NCBI GenBank assembly: GCA_018660415.1
Contig: JABJKG010000002.1
Span: 1 to 64,000, forward strand
DNA length: 64,000 nucleotides
Direction: 5' to 3'
Source of the DNA: a bacterium
Lineage (GTDB): Bacteria; Babelota; Babeliae; Babelales; UBA12409
Within the stretch, counting starts at the first letter, position 1. Every line of letters begins with the position of its first letter. The notes beneath the pieces were generated by a model. That model saw nothing but the letters and a program-made list of their open reading frames with translations, was not told the DNA's origin and made no database searches. The position numbers and the translations under genes were made by a program. Below are positions 26,008 to 34,771 of the stretch, in pieces.

Positions 26008-26733
26008 TTATGCACTTGGAAAGACTATCAGCTTGATACTCATAATCAAAAGGAAGAGTACAACCACAAACCTGAATTTTTCTTGAGGGATGTATTTAAC
26101 TATATAGCGAGCTGAAAAAGACCCGGTCCAAGAAACTCCAATGAGTATTCCTAGTACCCACAGTGGTACAATCTCCAGTTGATGGCCTTCGATCCAGTAG
26201 GTTATTAATCGTGCCGTATCAATGCTCAGCGCAATAACAGCACCGGTGGCTATAAAAACCGCCTTTGGTAGGTTGAAGGTACTGAGAAATGAACTTCGAA
26301 TAGCGCCTCTAAACCCGAATATTCCAGCTAAGAATCCAGATATTCCACCACCAATGATAGCGATGCCGTATTGTTTTTTTATTTGGAATGTGGGATTTAA
26401 GAGTAGGAAAATAACATAGATTATTAGAAAGATGCCCAGGGTCCGGGATAGGATTGCTTGTGATTCAATAAAGGCGAGCCGGGCGCCAAGGATGGCTGCT
26501 ATGACACCGGGGATCCCGAATGATAAGATCAAGCTCCAGTCGATGCCGTGCTTAAAGAAGGCGATTTTCCAGATATTAGAGAACCAATGGATAACTCCTA
26601 CAAGGAGTAGAACTTGAGTAAATGGGTAAAAAATGACTAATACGGGGATCATAATAGTCGATAGTCCAAAGCCGACCGTAACTCCAATTAAGCTGGCAAA
26701 AAAGGTGAGAAGGATCATCAGAATGAAAAACAT
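26008..26733 (-). CDS. TauE/SafE-family anion exporter (membrane permease)
   Basis: 241 residues with about eight hydrophobic segments. Two Gly-rich repeats are typical of the family (N-terminal ASLIGVTVGFGLSTIMIPVL and central IIGGGISGFLAGIFGFRGA). Relatives export sulfite or sulfoacetate or move other organic anions; the substrate here is unknown. The ATG at 26733 is preferred over a TTG at 26739 because GAGG lies 10 nt upstream of it. The gene is divergent from pheT. Confidence 0.82.
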   Translation of the reverse strand: MFFILMILLTFFASLIGVTVGFGLSTIMIPVLVIFYPFTQVLLLVGVIHWFSNIWKIAFFKHGIDWSLILSFGIPGVIAAILGARLAFIESQAILSRTLGIFLIIYVIFLLLNPTFQIKKQYGIAIIGGGISGFLAGIFGFRGAIRSSFLSTFNLPKAVFIATGAVIALSIDTARLITYWIEGHQLEIVPLWVLGILIGVSWTGSFSARYIVKYIPQEKFRFVVVLFLLIMSIKLIVFPSA

Positions 26734-26917
26734 AATCAACAGACCTCGGTCTTTAGAGTAATTTAAGAAACACTTTGAGACTTTCTCAGAGTAGAGCTAT
26801 TGTTTCAACAATCTCAAGGGATTGCCGGAAGGCTGATTTTAACGTATTCTAACAGACAAAAAGATTAATATGTTTTTTACCTTAAAAGGTAACCCCTCGT
26901 TATAAGGAATGATACAG

Positions 26918-29248
26918 ATGAAATTATCGATGGCCTGGATCTTTGATCATATAGGAGTAGATTTTAATACGGTCGATGTTCCGGCACTCGTTGAAAAATT
27001 TAATAGAACGACTGCTGAAATTGAATCATATGAAAAAATTAGCATGAACTTGGATGACTTTGCATTAGCACAAGTTCAGTCAATTGATGCTAACTGTATC
27101 GTTTTGTTTTGTCCTGAAACACATAACGAATTTGTATTACCTATTCGTTATGATGTTAAAAAGAATAAATGGTATTTTGTTAAAAAAGCACGCGATGCGT
27201 ATCGTTGGGCTACACCATTAGACTTTGGAAAAGATAAAGAAGGTTTTTTGCCTGAGTTTCATGTGGATTCACACATGTCTAGTGGTGGCTGGAAAAAGCA
27301 GATTGATGCAGTAGATTATATTTTAGATATTGATAATAAGTCTATTACTAATAGGCCAGATCTTTGGGGTCATAGGGGCTTTGCTCGCGAGATTGCAGCG
27401 ATATTGGATGTTCCATTTGAACCACTTAATAAGTATGTCAAAAAAATGGATATTGATCAGCATGACAAGGCTGCACCCGCAACCGACAGTAATCCTTTTT
27501 CAATTGATATTAGTGCACCCGATTGTAAGCGTTTTGCTGGATTTTATATTGATCATGTAAAGCCGCGACCATCATCATTATGGATGGGGATTCGATTATT
27601 ACGTGTTGGTGTGAGTGCGATTTCATTTTATGTGGATATAACTAACTATGTCATGCTTGATATTAGTGAACCGATGCACGCTTTTGATGCTTCGTTATTG
27701 CCATCACGGGCGATGGGTGTTCGTATGGCTAAGAAGGGCGAAAAACTTTTATTACTTGATGACTCTGAGTTAGAGTTGACTGATAAGGATATGGTTGTTG
27801 TCGATGGCGATCGAATTGTTTCCTTGGCAGGGATTATGGGCGGTAAATTTTCTGGGATTTCCGATAAGACAAGTTCAATTTTCTTAGAAGCAGCTAACTT
27901 TGATGCGACTACAATTCGATTGAGTGCAGCGCGACATAAAGTACGAACCGAATCTTCAATGCGGTTTGAAAAATCTCTTGATCCTAATCAAAACATTACT
28001 GCTATTGAGCGGACGTTAAAGCTTATGGATGATGAGCGCATTGAGTATCAAGCTGGTAATACGATTCATTCTGTTGGTGCACCTGCACAGGATAAAAAAG
28101 TAACGGTAGCGCATGAGTTTATAGAAAAACGGTTGGGTGTTACCATCGAATCTGATTTTGTTTATTCTACGCTCACCAAATTGCAGTTTGGTGTTGAGAT
28201 GACCAACAGTAACGAGCAAGTCATTTATGAGGTTACCATTCCAACGTTTAGGGCGACTAAGGATATTAGCTTGCCGGAAGATATTGTAGAAGAAGTTGGT
28301 CGGTTCTGGGGTTATGAAAAAATTCCTTATGTATTACCGACACGGCAAATGAAACCATCAGACAATTCTGTAATTGTTATGAAACAGGATATAAAAAATC
28401 ACATGGCGTTTGCGTTAAACATGCATGAAGCTAATAACTATCCGGTGTATGAGGAAACATGGTTGACTCAGTTGGGCTATAAGCCTAAGGATGGTGTTGA
28501 ATTGCGCAATCCGCTTTCTGAGAACGCACAACAATTAGTAACATCATTGGTTCCACATCTTATAAAGAATATTGAACAAAATAAGGTGCATTATAATAAG
28601 TTACGCTTTTTTGAGATGGCACGCCGCTGGTGGATGACAGGAAAAGAACCTCATGAGCAAAAATCTCTTGCTGGAGTATTTTGGTCCGGAGATTCTGACC
28701 TGGACTTCTATCATATTAAAGAAGAAATTAATTCGTTGTTTGCGATGTTGCGTATACCAGTTAAATGGATGAAAGCACAAGGCAACTTGGCTCCCTGGTA
28801 CAGTCAACAACAAACAGCATTTTTGATGCATGAAGATACATGTATTGGTGTTGCAGGCATGGGCAATAATAAGTTCTTGGATCCGGCAATTCAGGGGAAT
28901 ACATTTATTGTTGAAATTGATGCAGACTTTTTATTGTCATACTCACCAAAATCTATTAAATATACTCTGCTATCTAAGTACCCGTATGTATGGCTGGATA
29001 TTAGTTTGTTCTCACCGATTATACAAACAGTTGATGAATTATCTAAGGCGATTAAAAAAGCACATGATAAGATTTATAAGGTGGAACTCAAAGATATCTT
29101 CCATAAAAAGGAATGGAAAGATAAGCAGTCATTAACATTACGCTTTTATATGCGTGATGCAACTAAGACATTGAATAAGCAAGATATTGATGTAGTCTAT
29201 AGTGACGTAGTGGAAGCAATGACTAAACGAGGGATAGAAATACGATGA
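26918..29248 (+). CDS. pheT: Phenylalanyl-tRNA synthetase beta subunit
   Basis: 776 residues from the ATG at 26918 (AAGGA 10 nt upstream; an ATG at 26909 touches the ribosome site and is rejected). The N-terminal DHIG segment, the B3/B4 editing domain ([10 protein letters not shown] ... [18 protein letters not shown]), B5 domain, a catalytic-like core and the C-terminal FDX-ACB domain ([12 protein letters not shown] ... [14 protein letters not shown]) are visible. The EMAP-II-like tRNA-binding insert near residues 40-140 is present in length but strongly diverged. It pairs with PheS to charge tRNA-Phe. pheS is not next to it, which is unusual. First gene of pheT-lspA-pgpA-ComF. Confidence 0.95.
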   Translation: MKLSMAWIFDHIGVDFNTVDVPALVEKFNRTTAEIESYEKISMNLDDFALAQVQSIDANCIVLFCPETHNEFVLPIRYDVKKNKWYFVKKARDAYRWATPLDFGKDKEGFLPEFHVDSHMSSGGWKKQIDAVDYILDIDNKSITNRPDLWGHRGFAREIAAILDVPFEPLNKYVKKMDIDQHDKAAPATDSNPFSIDISAPDCKRFAGFYIDHVKPRPSSLWMGIRLLRVGVSAISFYVDITNYVMLDISEPMHAFDASLLPSRAMGVRMAKKGEKLLLLDDSELELTDKDMVVVDGDRIVSLAGIMGGKFSGISDKTSSIFLEAANFDATTIRLSAARHKVRTESSMRFEKSLDPNQNITAIERTLKLMDDERIEYQAGNTIHSVGAPAQDKKVTVAHEFIEKRLGVTIESDFVYSTLTKLQFGVEMTNSNEQVIYEVTIPTFRATKDISLPEDIVEEVGRFWGYEKIPYVLPTRQMKPSDNSVIVMKQDIKNHMAFALNMHEANNYPVYEETWLTQLGYKPKDGVELRNPLSENAQQLVTSLVPHLIKNIEQNKVHYNKLRFFEMARRWWMTGKEPHEQKSLAGVFWSGDSDLDFYHIKEEINSLFAMLRIPVKWMKAQGNLAPWYSQQQTAFLMHEDTCIGVAGMGNNKFLDPAIQGNTFIVEIDADFLLSYSPKSIKYTLLSKYPYVWLDISLFSPIIQTVDELSKAIKKAHDKIYKVELKDIFHKKEWKDKQSLTLRFYMRDATKTLNKQDIDVVYSDVVEAMTKRGIEIR

Positions 29249-29709
29249 ATTGGTCGTGGTGTAATACCCTAGTTCTCATCATACCATTTGTGGCTGATCG
29301 AGTGAGTAAGTGGTGGGCATTAACCAATCTGGATTATACATCAATGGACATAGGCCCGAACCTCCGCTTTGAATTAATGTTCAATCGTGGGATATCTTGG
29401 GGAATGTTTAATTCCTCTAGCACTCTTGTTTTTGCACTGGTTAATCTTGCAATTATATCGGCCATTATTTTTTTGATTTGGATGACTTATGTATTTATGC
29501 AAAAGGGCAAATCTATTACAGGGCTTTTATTGATACTTTCTGGCGCTTTATCCAATGTTTTAGATCGAGTGGTTTATCATGGCGTCATAGACTTTATTGT
29601 TGTACATTATAACAATTGGTATTGGCCTACATTTAATATTGCTGATGTTGCTATAGAGTTTGGTGCTGTCTGGCTTATTATTCAAGGACTGTATACCTCA
29701 TGGGATTAG
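29245..29709 (+). CDS. lspA: Lipoprotein signal peptidase LspA
   Basis: 154 residues with four membrane segments. The catalytic Asp pair of this aspartyl protease family is present: [15 protein letters not shown] and FNIADVAI. An N-terminal DRVSKWW matches the usual DQxxK region. It cleaves diacylglyceryl-prolipoproteins after Lgt has acted. The start overlaps the pheT stop by 4 bp (ATGA), so translation is coupled. Confidence 0.95.
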   Translation: MNWSWCNTLVLIIPFVADRVSKWWALTNLDYTSMDIGPNLRFELMFNRGISWGMFNSSSTLVFALVNLAIISAIIFLIWMTYVFMQKGKSITGLLLILSGALSNVLDRVVYHGVIDFIVVHYNNWYWPTFNIADVAIEFGAVWLIIQGLYTSWD

Positions 29710-30164
29710 AAAAAGTGTGCAAGTTTTTTGCAACACTGGGGCCCATTGGGTATCTACCGGCGCCCGGGACCATGGCTTCAGCAGCAGTCTTAATAGCACT
29801 ATATTTTATAAAACCGTGTAGTGGTTTTTGTTGTTATACTTTCTTAGTTTTAATTTCAATAATCATATCATTTTTTATTATTGAATGGACTCAACGTTAC
29901 TATAAGCTTGGTGATGCATCCGAGATTGTGATCGATGAGTATGTGGGTGCTTTGATAGCTATAATGTTTTTACCTGCTACAGTTCCAGTCTATATAGCTG
30001 CGTTTATCATGTTCCGATTTTTTGATATTTATAAACCATTGGGTATTAGGAAGATAGAAGAATTGCCAGGAGCTTTTGGCGTACTTTTTGATGATGTAGT
30101 AGCCGGGGTTTATAGTTGGATTGTAGTATATAGTGGACTTGTTCTCTATGGTTACTTTTTTTAA
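29700..30164 (+). CDS. pgpA: Phosphatidylglycerophosphatase A
   Basis: 154 residues with several membrane segments. Family motifs are LPAPGTMASAAV at the N-terminus, DEYVGALIAI (Asp/Glu metal site) and FFDIYKPLGIRKIEEL, followed by DDVVAGVYS. It dephosphorylates phosphatidylglycerol phosphate to phosphatidylglycerol, which is also the lipid donor for Lgt. It overlaps lspA by 10 bp and the following ComF-like gene, giving a tightly packed operon. Confidence 0.93.
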   Translation: MGLEKVCKFFATLGPIGYLPAPGTMASAAVLIALYFIKPCSGFCCYTFLVLISIIISFFIIEWTQRYYKLGDASEIVIDEYVGALIAIMFLPATVPVYIAAFIMFRFFDIYKPLGIRKIEELPGAFGVLFDDVVAGVYSWIVVYSGLVLYGYFF

Positions 30165-30792
30165 AATCTATTATCGCCAATTAAAAGAAATAATAAGTGC
30201 TATTATTTCTCCTCCCTTTTGTGAACATTGCAAGATTTTTCTCGAAACACGCTCAGTTTTTTGTGACGAGTGCAAACTGCTTATTCGGCCTATAGTTTCC
30301 CATCCATTACAGATCGATCCAGGATTTACAGTACCAGTCTATGCGCTTGGGAGTTATAACGGTATTCTTAAGCGTTTAATTACAGCAAAAAAGTATTCCA
30401 ACTTATTGGCGAGTCATCAATTGGGGCAACTGTTATCGCAGCATGTTGCATGGAAGACCATCAAGTGTGATATCGTAGTGCCCATGCCACTTGACTGGCG
30501 GGAGCGTATACGGCAAGGATACAATCCTGCATATGAAATTGCCAAAGAAATAGCTTTGGTCCGCGAGGTTCCCCTTAAATCGTTATTAACAAAATCTCAG
30601 GATAATAACGGTTCGTTTTTTACGGTTAATGTTGGATTAGGACAACAACTTCAGTATGCAAGAAAGCATATTGTTATTGTGGATGATGTAATGTTAAACG
30701 CGTTAGCCTTGCGTAAAGCGATTCATGTATTGCAGGTTTTAAAGCCGGCATCAATTTCAATATTGGTAGGTGCTCGCAGCCTGGTTGTTTAA
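30148..30792 (+). CDS. ComF-family phosphoribosyltransferase-like protein
   Basis: 214 residues. An N-terminal four-Cys zinc site (CEHC ... CDEC), a VPVPLDWRERIRQGYNPA-like block (here VPMPLDW) and a C-terminal PRPP-binding-like segment are in the order found in ComF/GntX proteins. The usual VDDVxTTGAT loop reads VDDVMLNALAL, so the Thr/Gly phosphate-binding residues are lost and PRPP binding is doubtful. The family is linked to DNA uptake (ComF works with PriA and DprA). A GTG at 30133 is an alternative start; either overlaps pgpA. Confidence 0.85.
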   Translation: MVTFFKIYYRQLKEIISAIISPPFCEHCKIFLETRSVFCDECKLLIRPIVSHPLQIDPGFTVPVYALGSYNGILKRLITAKKYSNLLASHQLGQLLSQHVAWKTIKCDIVVPMPLDWRERIRQGYNPAYEIAKEIALVREVPLKSLLTKSQDNNGSFFTVNVGLGQQLQYARKHIVIVDDVMLNALALRKAIHVLQVLKPASISILVGARSLVV

Positions 30793-30802
30793 GTGCTCAT
30801 TT

Positions 30803-30831
30803 TTGCAGAATGGTTTTATCTGTGTTACGAT
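30803..30831 (+). promoter_or_regulatory. Sigma-70-type promoter for the PPIase gene
   Basis: TTGCAG (30803-30808) and TACGAT (30826-30831) are separated by exactly 17 bp. They lie in the intergenic space before the gene at 30870, which has AAAGGG upstream of its ATG. Sequence match only. Confidence 0.5.
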
Positions 30832-30869
30832 CGATAAGACAAATGTACCACAAATTAAAGGGTTGATTT

Positions 30870-31865
30870 ATGAATCGCATGAAGATGTTTTTACTTGTTT
30901 CTACAGTGTCAGTTATGGCAATTTCTGCAAAAACTGAAGTTCGAAAAGAAGCACCAATGCCAGGCCAAAAAGTATTGATTTCTATTGGCGGAGAGCCATA
31001 CTTGACCGAGCAGGGTTTTGAAGAGTTTTTGGAACAAGTAAAAGAATCTGAACCACAATTGAGTGTTTATATGCAAATGGATCCTGATGGGATCAGAGAA
31101 CAGCTATTGAAAGCTAAAAAACAAGAAGCAATCATGAACGCTTGGGCTAAGAAAGAAAAAGTAACCGACAAAACTACATACAAAACTCGTAAGAAAATTG
31201 GCGAAGATGCTCTTCATTCAATGTTAGTCCATCAAGAGTTTGTTGAGGCTCATAAGGCTGAACCTACTATAACTGATGCAAAAAAGTTCTATGAAGAAAA
31301 CAAGACTAAAGATCCTAACCTGGGAACTCCTGGTGGTGTTACCGCTAAAGGCTTGAAGTTTTCTACAGATAAAGCAGCAGTAGATTTTAATGCTCTATTG
31401 AAAAAAGATGCATACAATATTGATAAGCTTGCAGAGCAAGACAAGAACTTAGATGTTCAAGATTTGGGGCTTATTTCAGAAGGCGGGTTTTCTTTTGTAG
31501 ATCCAAAGATCAAGGAAGTTGTTGTTGCTAATAAGACGTTCCCAACAAGTAACGTTGTAAAAGTTAGTGATAATGAATATTGGGTTGTGATTTCCTTGGA
31601 AGAGCAAAAGCCTGAGTTTGAACCATTCGAACAAGTTAAAGATGCTATCATGCAGCAGTTAGCTGGTCAACATGTTGAAGCTATGTTTGAACGAGAAGTT
31701 CCTAAGTATGAAAAAGAATTTAAAGTTAAGACTCATCCTGAAAACTTAACTAAACATGCTGCGGCACAACCTAAACCAGTGACCCAGCATAAAGCTGCAG
31801 ATACTGCACCTAAGGCTCCAAAAGCACATGAAGCGCCAAAAGCGCCTCATGCTCATGCTGTTTAG
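30870..31865 (+). CDS. Exported SurA/parvulin-like peptidyl-prolyl isomerase
   Basis: 331 residues with a signal peptide (~1-20), a SurA-N-like chaperone segment (~30-140) with a repeat of long helices, and a parvulin-like domain (~155-265) in which the usual GGDLG loop is eroded (DLGLISEGGF is retained in part). The C-terminal ~40 residues are Ala/Lys/Pro/His-rich and probably disordered. It likely assists folding of exported or outer-membrane proteins in the periplasm; isomerase activity is uncertain. A terminator follows, so it is probably monocistronic. A second SurA-like protein is encoded next. Confidence 0.78.
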   Translation: MNRMKMFLLVSTVSVMAISAKTEVRKEAPMPGQKVLISIGGEPYLTEQGFEEFLEQVKESEPQLSVYMQMDPDGIREQLLKAKKQEAIMNAWAKKEKVTDKTTYKTRKKIGEDALHSMLVHQEFVEAHKAEPTITDAKKFYEENKTKDPNLGTPGGVTAKGLKFSTDKAAVDFNALLKKDAYNIDKLAEQDKNLDVQDLGLISEGGFSFVDPKIKEVVVANKTFPTSNVVKVSDNEYWVVISLEEQKPEFEPFEQVKDAIMQQLAGQHVEAMFEREVPKYEKEFKVKTHPENLTKHAAAQPKPVTQHKAADTAPKAPKAHEAPKAPHAHAV

Positions 31866-31889
31866 TTAGTAATTAGTACTAAATAATCG

Positions 31890-31926
31890 AGGGGAATCTA
31901 TTTTATTGGTAGATTCCCCTTTTTGA
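31890..31926 (+). terminator. Intrinsic terminator after the PPIase gene
   Basis: A 10-bp perfect stem (GGGGAATCTA / TAGATTCCCC) with a ~9-nt loop is followed by TTTTT on the plus strand, about 25 bp past the stop at 31865. Confidence 0.93.
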
Positions 31927-31986
31927 TGTACAATAATTATAAAAATGCATGTAAAAAAAATGATCTCATACTCAGGTAAAAAACAT

Positions 31987-33018
31987 ATGAAACTTGTACC
32001 AGTATCACTACGCAAATTAATGCCTCTTTTGTGCGTCCTTTTAGTTGTCGGGTGTGCCCGTAAAAAGAAGCTAAGAAAAAGGGCTGTTCCGGTTCCTGCA
32101 TGGACCGAGGAAGATACAAAAAAACAACCAGAATTGCAGCCAGAATCTGTTAAAGGAACAGAGAGTGTTGATGATTCCAGCATAGAACTTCCACCAACAG
32201 ACGATCCTGGAGAAATAGAGTTTGATCGTATTGAAGCGATCGTAGAAGGTATTAATGCTGTTGAAAGAATTGCGACTACCGATATTAAACGTCGCAGTTT
32301 TGATGGTGCAGAGCATTCATTAGATTCCATTATTGATGAACGTCTTGCCAGTCAACGTGGACAAGAGATGAAGATGGATGTAACTGACGATGATATTGAT
32401 CGTTATTTGTCTATGCGCCAAGGGATGCCTGTTTCTAAAGAGTACTTGACTGAGATGGCTCGTGTTCAAGGATACACTCTTGAGGAGTTCTATGATGAGT
32501 TAAAACGCTTGCAGCGGTCTAACAATTATATGGATTATGAAGTACAGGCGCGTATGGATATTCCTGAAGATGACATTAAAAAACATTTTGATGTTAACCC
32601 TGTGATGGAAGAGGCTGTATACTTTATTCAAACCACATTTGTGCCGTTTGATGAAAACAAGACTGAAGCACAGCAAGTAAGAGAGTTGCGTAATCCTAAC
32701 GTTAGAATGTCTTTAAGCCTTGATTGGACTGTGCCTATTGATTTAAAGGCTAGTGAGGTTGAATCAGATAAAGAGTTTATTCTTACTATGAAAAAGAATA
32801 ATGTCTTTGTTTTACAAGATCAGGATGGATTTACGTTATTTAGACTTTATGACAAGGTTGACGAAAAGCCGGTTCCTTTTGAGGATCGTAAGCTAGATAT
32901 TCTTAATGAATTGCGTCAACAGCGGTTTGTAAGGATTATTGATGATATCAAGAAGGATTTACGTAAGAACACTTCGGTGTACTACTTACACGATGATGAG
33001 GCTGAAGCTACTAAATAG
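31987..33018 (+). CDS. SurA-N-like chaperone lipoprotein
   Basis: 343 residues from the ATG at 31987. The N-terminus has a basic start, a hydrophobic segment and the lipobox VVGC (Cys 23), so it should be lipidated by Lgt and cut by LspA. An acidic linker follows, then a domain matching SurA-N (DRIEAIVEGI ... LDSIIDERLASQRG ... GYTLEEFYDELKR). The C-terminal part (~200-330) takes the place of a parvulin domain but lacks clear active-site residues. Probably a periplasmic outer-membrane-protein chaperone anchored in a membrane. It follows a similar gene and overlaps the convergent gene by 8 bp. Confidence 0.8.
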   Translation: MKLVPVSLRKLMPLLCVLLVVGCARKKKLRKRAVPVPAWTEEDTKKQPELQPESVKGTESVDDSSIELPPTDDPGEIEFDRIEAIVEGINAVERIATTDIKRRSFDGAEHSLDSIIDERLASQRGQEMKMDVTDDDIDRYLSMRQGMPVSKEYLTEMARVQGYTLEEFYDELKRLQRSNNYMDYEVQARMDIPEDDIKKHFDVNPVMEEAVYFIQTTFVPFDENKTEAQQVRELRNPNVRMSLSLDWTVPIDLKASEVESDKEFILTMKKNNVFVLQDQDGFTLFRLYDKVDEKPVPFEDRKLDILNELRQQRFVRIIDDIKKDLRKNTSVYYLHDDEAEATK

Positions 33019-33526
33019 TAGTTTCAGCATTTATGTCGTCTTTATGTGTTTTATTAAACAGTTTGTTTTTAACCTTAGTACCCAGATGTTTTCCAAACTT
33101 TAATGCACCAATCATAAGGCAGATTGCGGCAACGTAGTACCCTTCACCTTTAAGCCACTCCAAATGACCAACTGTAGGGTATTGATTGAAAGTAGTATTA
33201 GGTGCAGCGCATTTTTTGATAGCCGTGTCGATAGCTTCTGCTGCATGTACCATTAGTATAAGGCCAAGAGGGATGGCTCCCATACCAATTAACATTGAAC
33301 TTATCACTTTGTTAGTTTTCTTTTTTTCATCAGTTGTAAGACTAAGTAGAAATCCTCCACCACAACAAATTGCTGTTGTTACTAGTAGAAAGAGGATAGG
33401 GTGTTCACAATTTTCATTATCAAGTGTATATGGGTAATCATAACAACTGGTATATGGTCCTGAAGATAGGTGTGTTGTTTGCGTTAAGACTAAAATAGAT
33501 AACAGTATTGGAAGTATATATTTCAT
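33011..33526 (-). CDS. Exported multi-helix membrane protein, unknown
   Basis: 171 residues with a signal-like N-terminus (~1-22) and three further hydrophobic segments (~45-62, ~75-95, ~130-146). Four Cys lie in loops facing one side, and a basic C-terminal tail is present. No family is recognised. It is 18 bp upstream of nothing on its strand except the sbcD-glmU pair behind it, so it could be the last gene of that transcript. Confidence 0.65.
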   Translation of the reverse strand: MKYILPILLSILVLTQTTHLSSGPYTSCYDYPYTLDNENCEHPILFLLVTTAICCGGGFLLSLTTDEKKKTNKVISSMLIGMGAIPLGLILMVHAAEAIDTAIKKCAAPNTTFNQYPTVGHLEWLKGEGYYVAAICLMIGALKFGKHLGTKVKNKLFNKTHKDDINAETTI

Positions 33527-33544
33527 GATTAAATTCTTTTGGTT

Positions 33545-34771
33545 TTAAGATTCTTCTTGTGCTAATTCGAGAGTTTTTTTAATGAGTGTATCTTTTTTTG
33601 ATTTAAGATCTGCTTTTTCATCGAAATAGAGATTCAGTAGAGTTTCGAGTTTCATGTCCACGGATAAGTTGCCACGTTTTTCACGTGATACTGGCTTACA
33701 AATGGGGATGATTCCAACGACATACATGGCAGGTTCACACGTGCGTTGTACTTCGCGAAGATCCACCTTGTTTTTTAGATGTGCGGGAACATGATAAATA
33801 ATCTTGAGGATAGCATCCTGAATGGGATGTTTTTTAATTTCCGAAACCAACTGTTCCGTTTGATCTTTTTCTTCATCTTCACTGAGTTTAACTTCGATTT
33901 GTATGAATGCTCGTGTTGGTGTCTTAATAAAGGCGTGTGAAGCTTTATTTTTTTCTGGGATACTGACAAGACAAAAACCTTTATCTTCTTTACGTTCTCC
34001 AAAATCAACACGCTCTGGTGATCCTGAGTATACAACTGAAGGGTATCCTTCTTGGTTTAAGTCTTGATAACGATGTAGGTGACCAAGAGCGACATAATCA
34101 AAAGGCTTGATTGCCAGTTGTGATGGCAGGAGAACTGGGTCATTGCCATATACTGCTCGTTTTTCTGAACCTGAAAATATTCCCGAGCTGACGGTGAGAT
34201 GGCTGGCTAGGACTGCAGGGACTGTTGGATCCAGGTCTTGAGCCATCTTTTCAATAATGGAACCGACTGCGCTCGATAAGTATTCAGTAATTTGGAGTGC
34301 TGACTTAGAGTTATGATCTTGAGATAGGGTTACATTATTGCGAGTTGGCCATGGAATTCCGACAATATTAACGGGACCATTTTTGGTTGCAAGGCGGATT
34401 GTTTTTGGCTTACTGACGACATGAAAGCCGTCTAGAGGTAAGTGTCCAAAGACGTCCAGAGATGTTGCTTTACCAAAACTGAGTGGGTTGTCATGGTTGC
34501 CGACAATGATAATGACTGGAATGTTTTTTGCATACAAACGGAAGAATGATTCCATGAGTAGCTTTTGTTGGGTCGGGCTTGGATTGGTAGTTTTATAGGC
34601 GTCGCCAGAAAAGAGGAAAAAATCTACGTCTTCTTCCAGAGCGGTATCAATACAGAAATTAAGGGCTTTATGAAAGTCCAGAAGGCGACTGTGGATTCCG
34701 GTCTTGGAATCCACCTTGCCATAATTTTCTACGCCGTAATGAATATCTGCTGTGTGTATAAACTTGATCAT
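33545..34771 (-). CDS. sbcD: MRE11/SbcD-type exonuclease subunit
   Basis: 408 residues. The calcineurin-like metallophosphoesterase motifs are complete: HTADIHYG, FSGDAYKT, GNHDNP, ASHLTVSSG and ALGHLHRYQ. A C-terminal capping domain of ~150 residues follows. SbcD with the ATPase SbcC trims hairpins and blocked double-strand ends. sbcC is not adjacent here. The start overlaps the glmU stop by 4 bp (ATGA), so the gene is translationally coupled to glmU, an unusual pairing. Confidence 0.9.
   Translation of the reverse strand: MIKFIHTADIHYGVENYGKVDSKTGIHSRLLDFHKALNFCIDTALEEDVDFFLFSGDAYKTTNPSPTQQKLLMESFFRLYAKNIPVIIIVGNHDNPLSFGKATSLDVFGHLPLDGFHVVSKPKTIRLATKNGPVNIVGIPWPTRNNVTLSQDHNSKSALQITEYLSSAVGSIIEKMAQDLDPTVPAVLASHLTVSSGIFSGSEKRAVYGNDPVLLPSQLAIKPFDYVALGHLHRYQDLNQEGYPSVVYSGSPERVDFGERKEDKGFCLVSIPEKNKASHAFIKTPTRAFIQIEVKLSEDEEKDQTEQLVSEIKKHPIQDAILKIIYHVPAHLKNKVDLREVQRTCEPAMYVVGIIPICKPVSREKRGNLSVDMKLETLLNLYFDEKADLKSKKDTLIKKTLELAQEES

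Noticed and set aside
26740-26917. Possible T-box or leader peptide in front of pheT
   Set aside because: Only short, unconvincing inverted repeats; no T-box consensus (TGGNACCGCG-type) and no Phe-rich leader frame.
31866-32330. Minus-strand frame opposite the SurA-like lipoprotein gene
   Set aside because: It is antisense to a well supported coding region, has Ser-rich random composition and no initiation signal.
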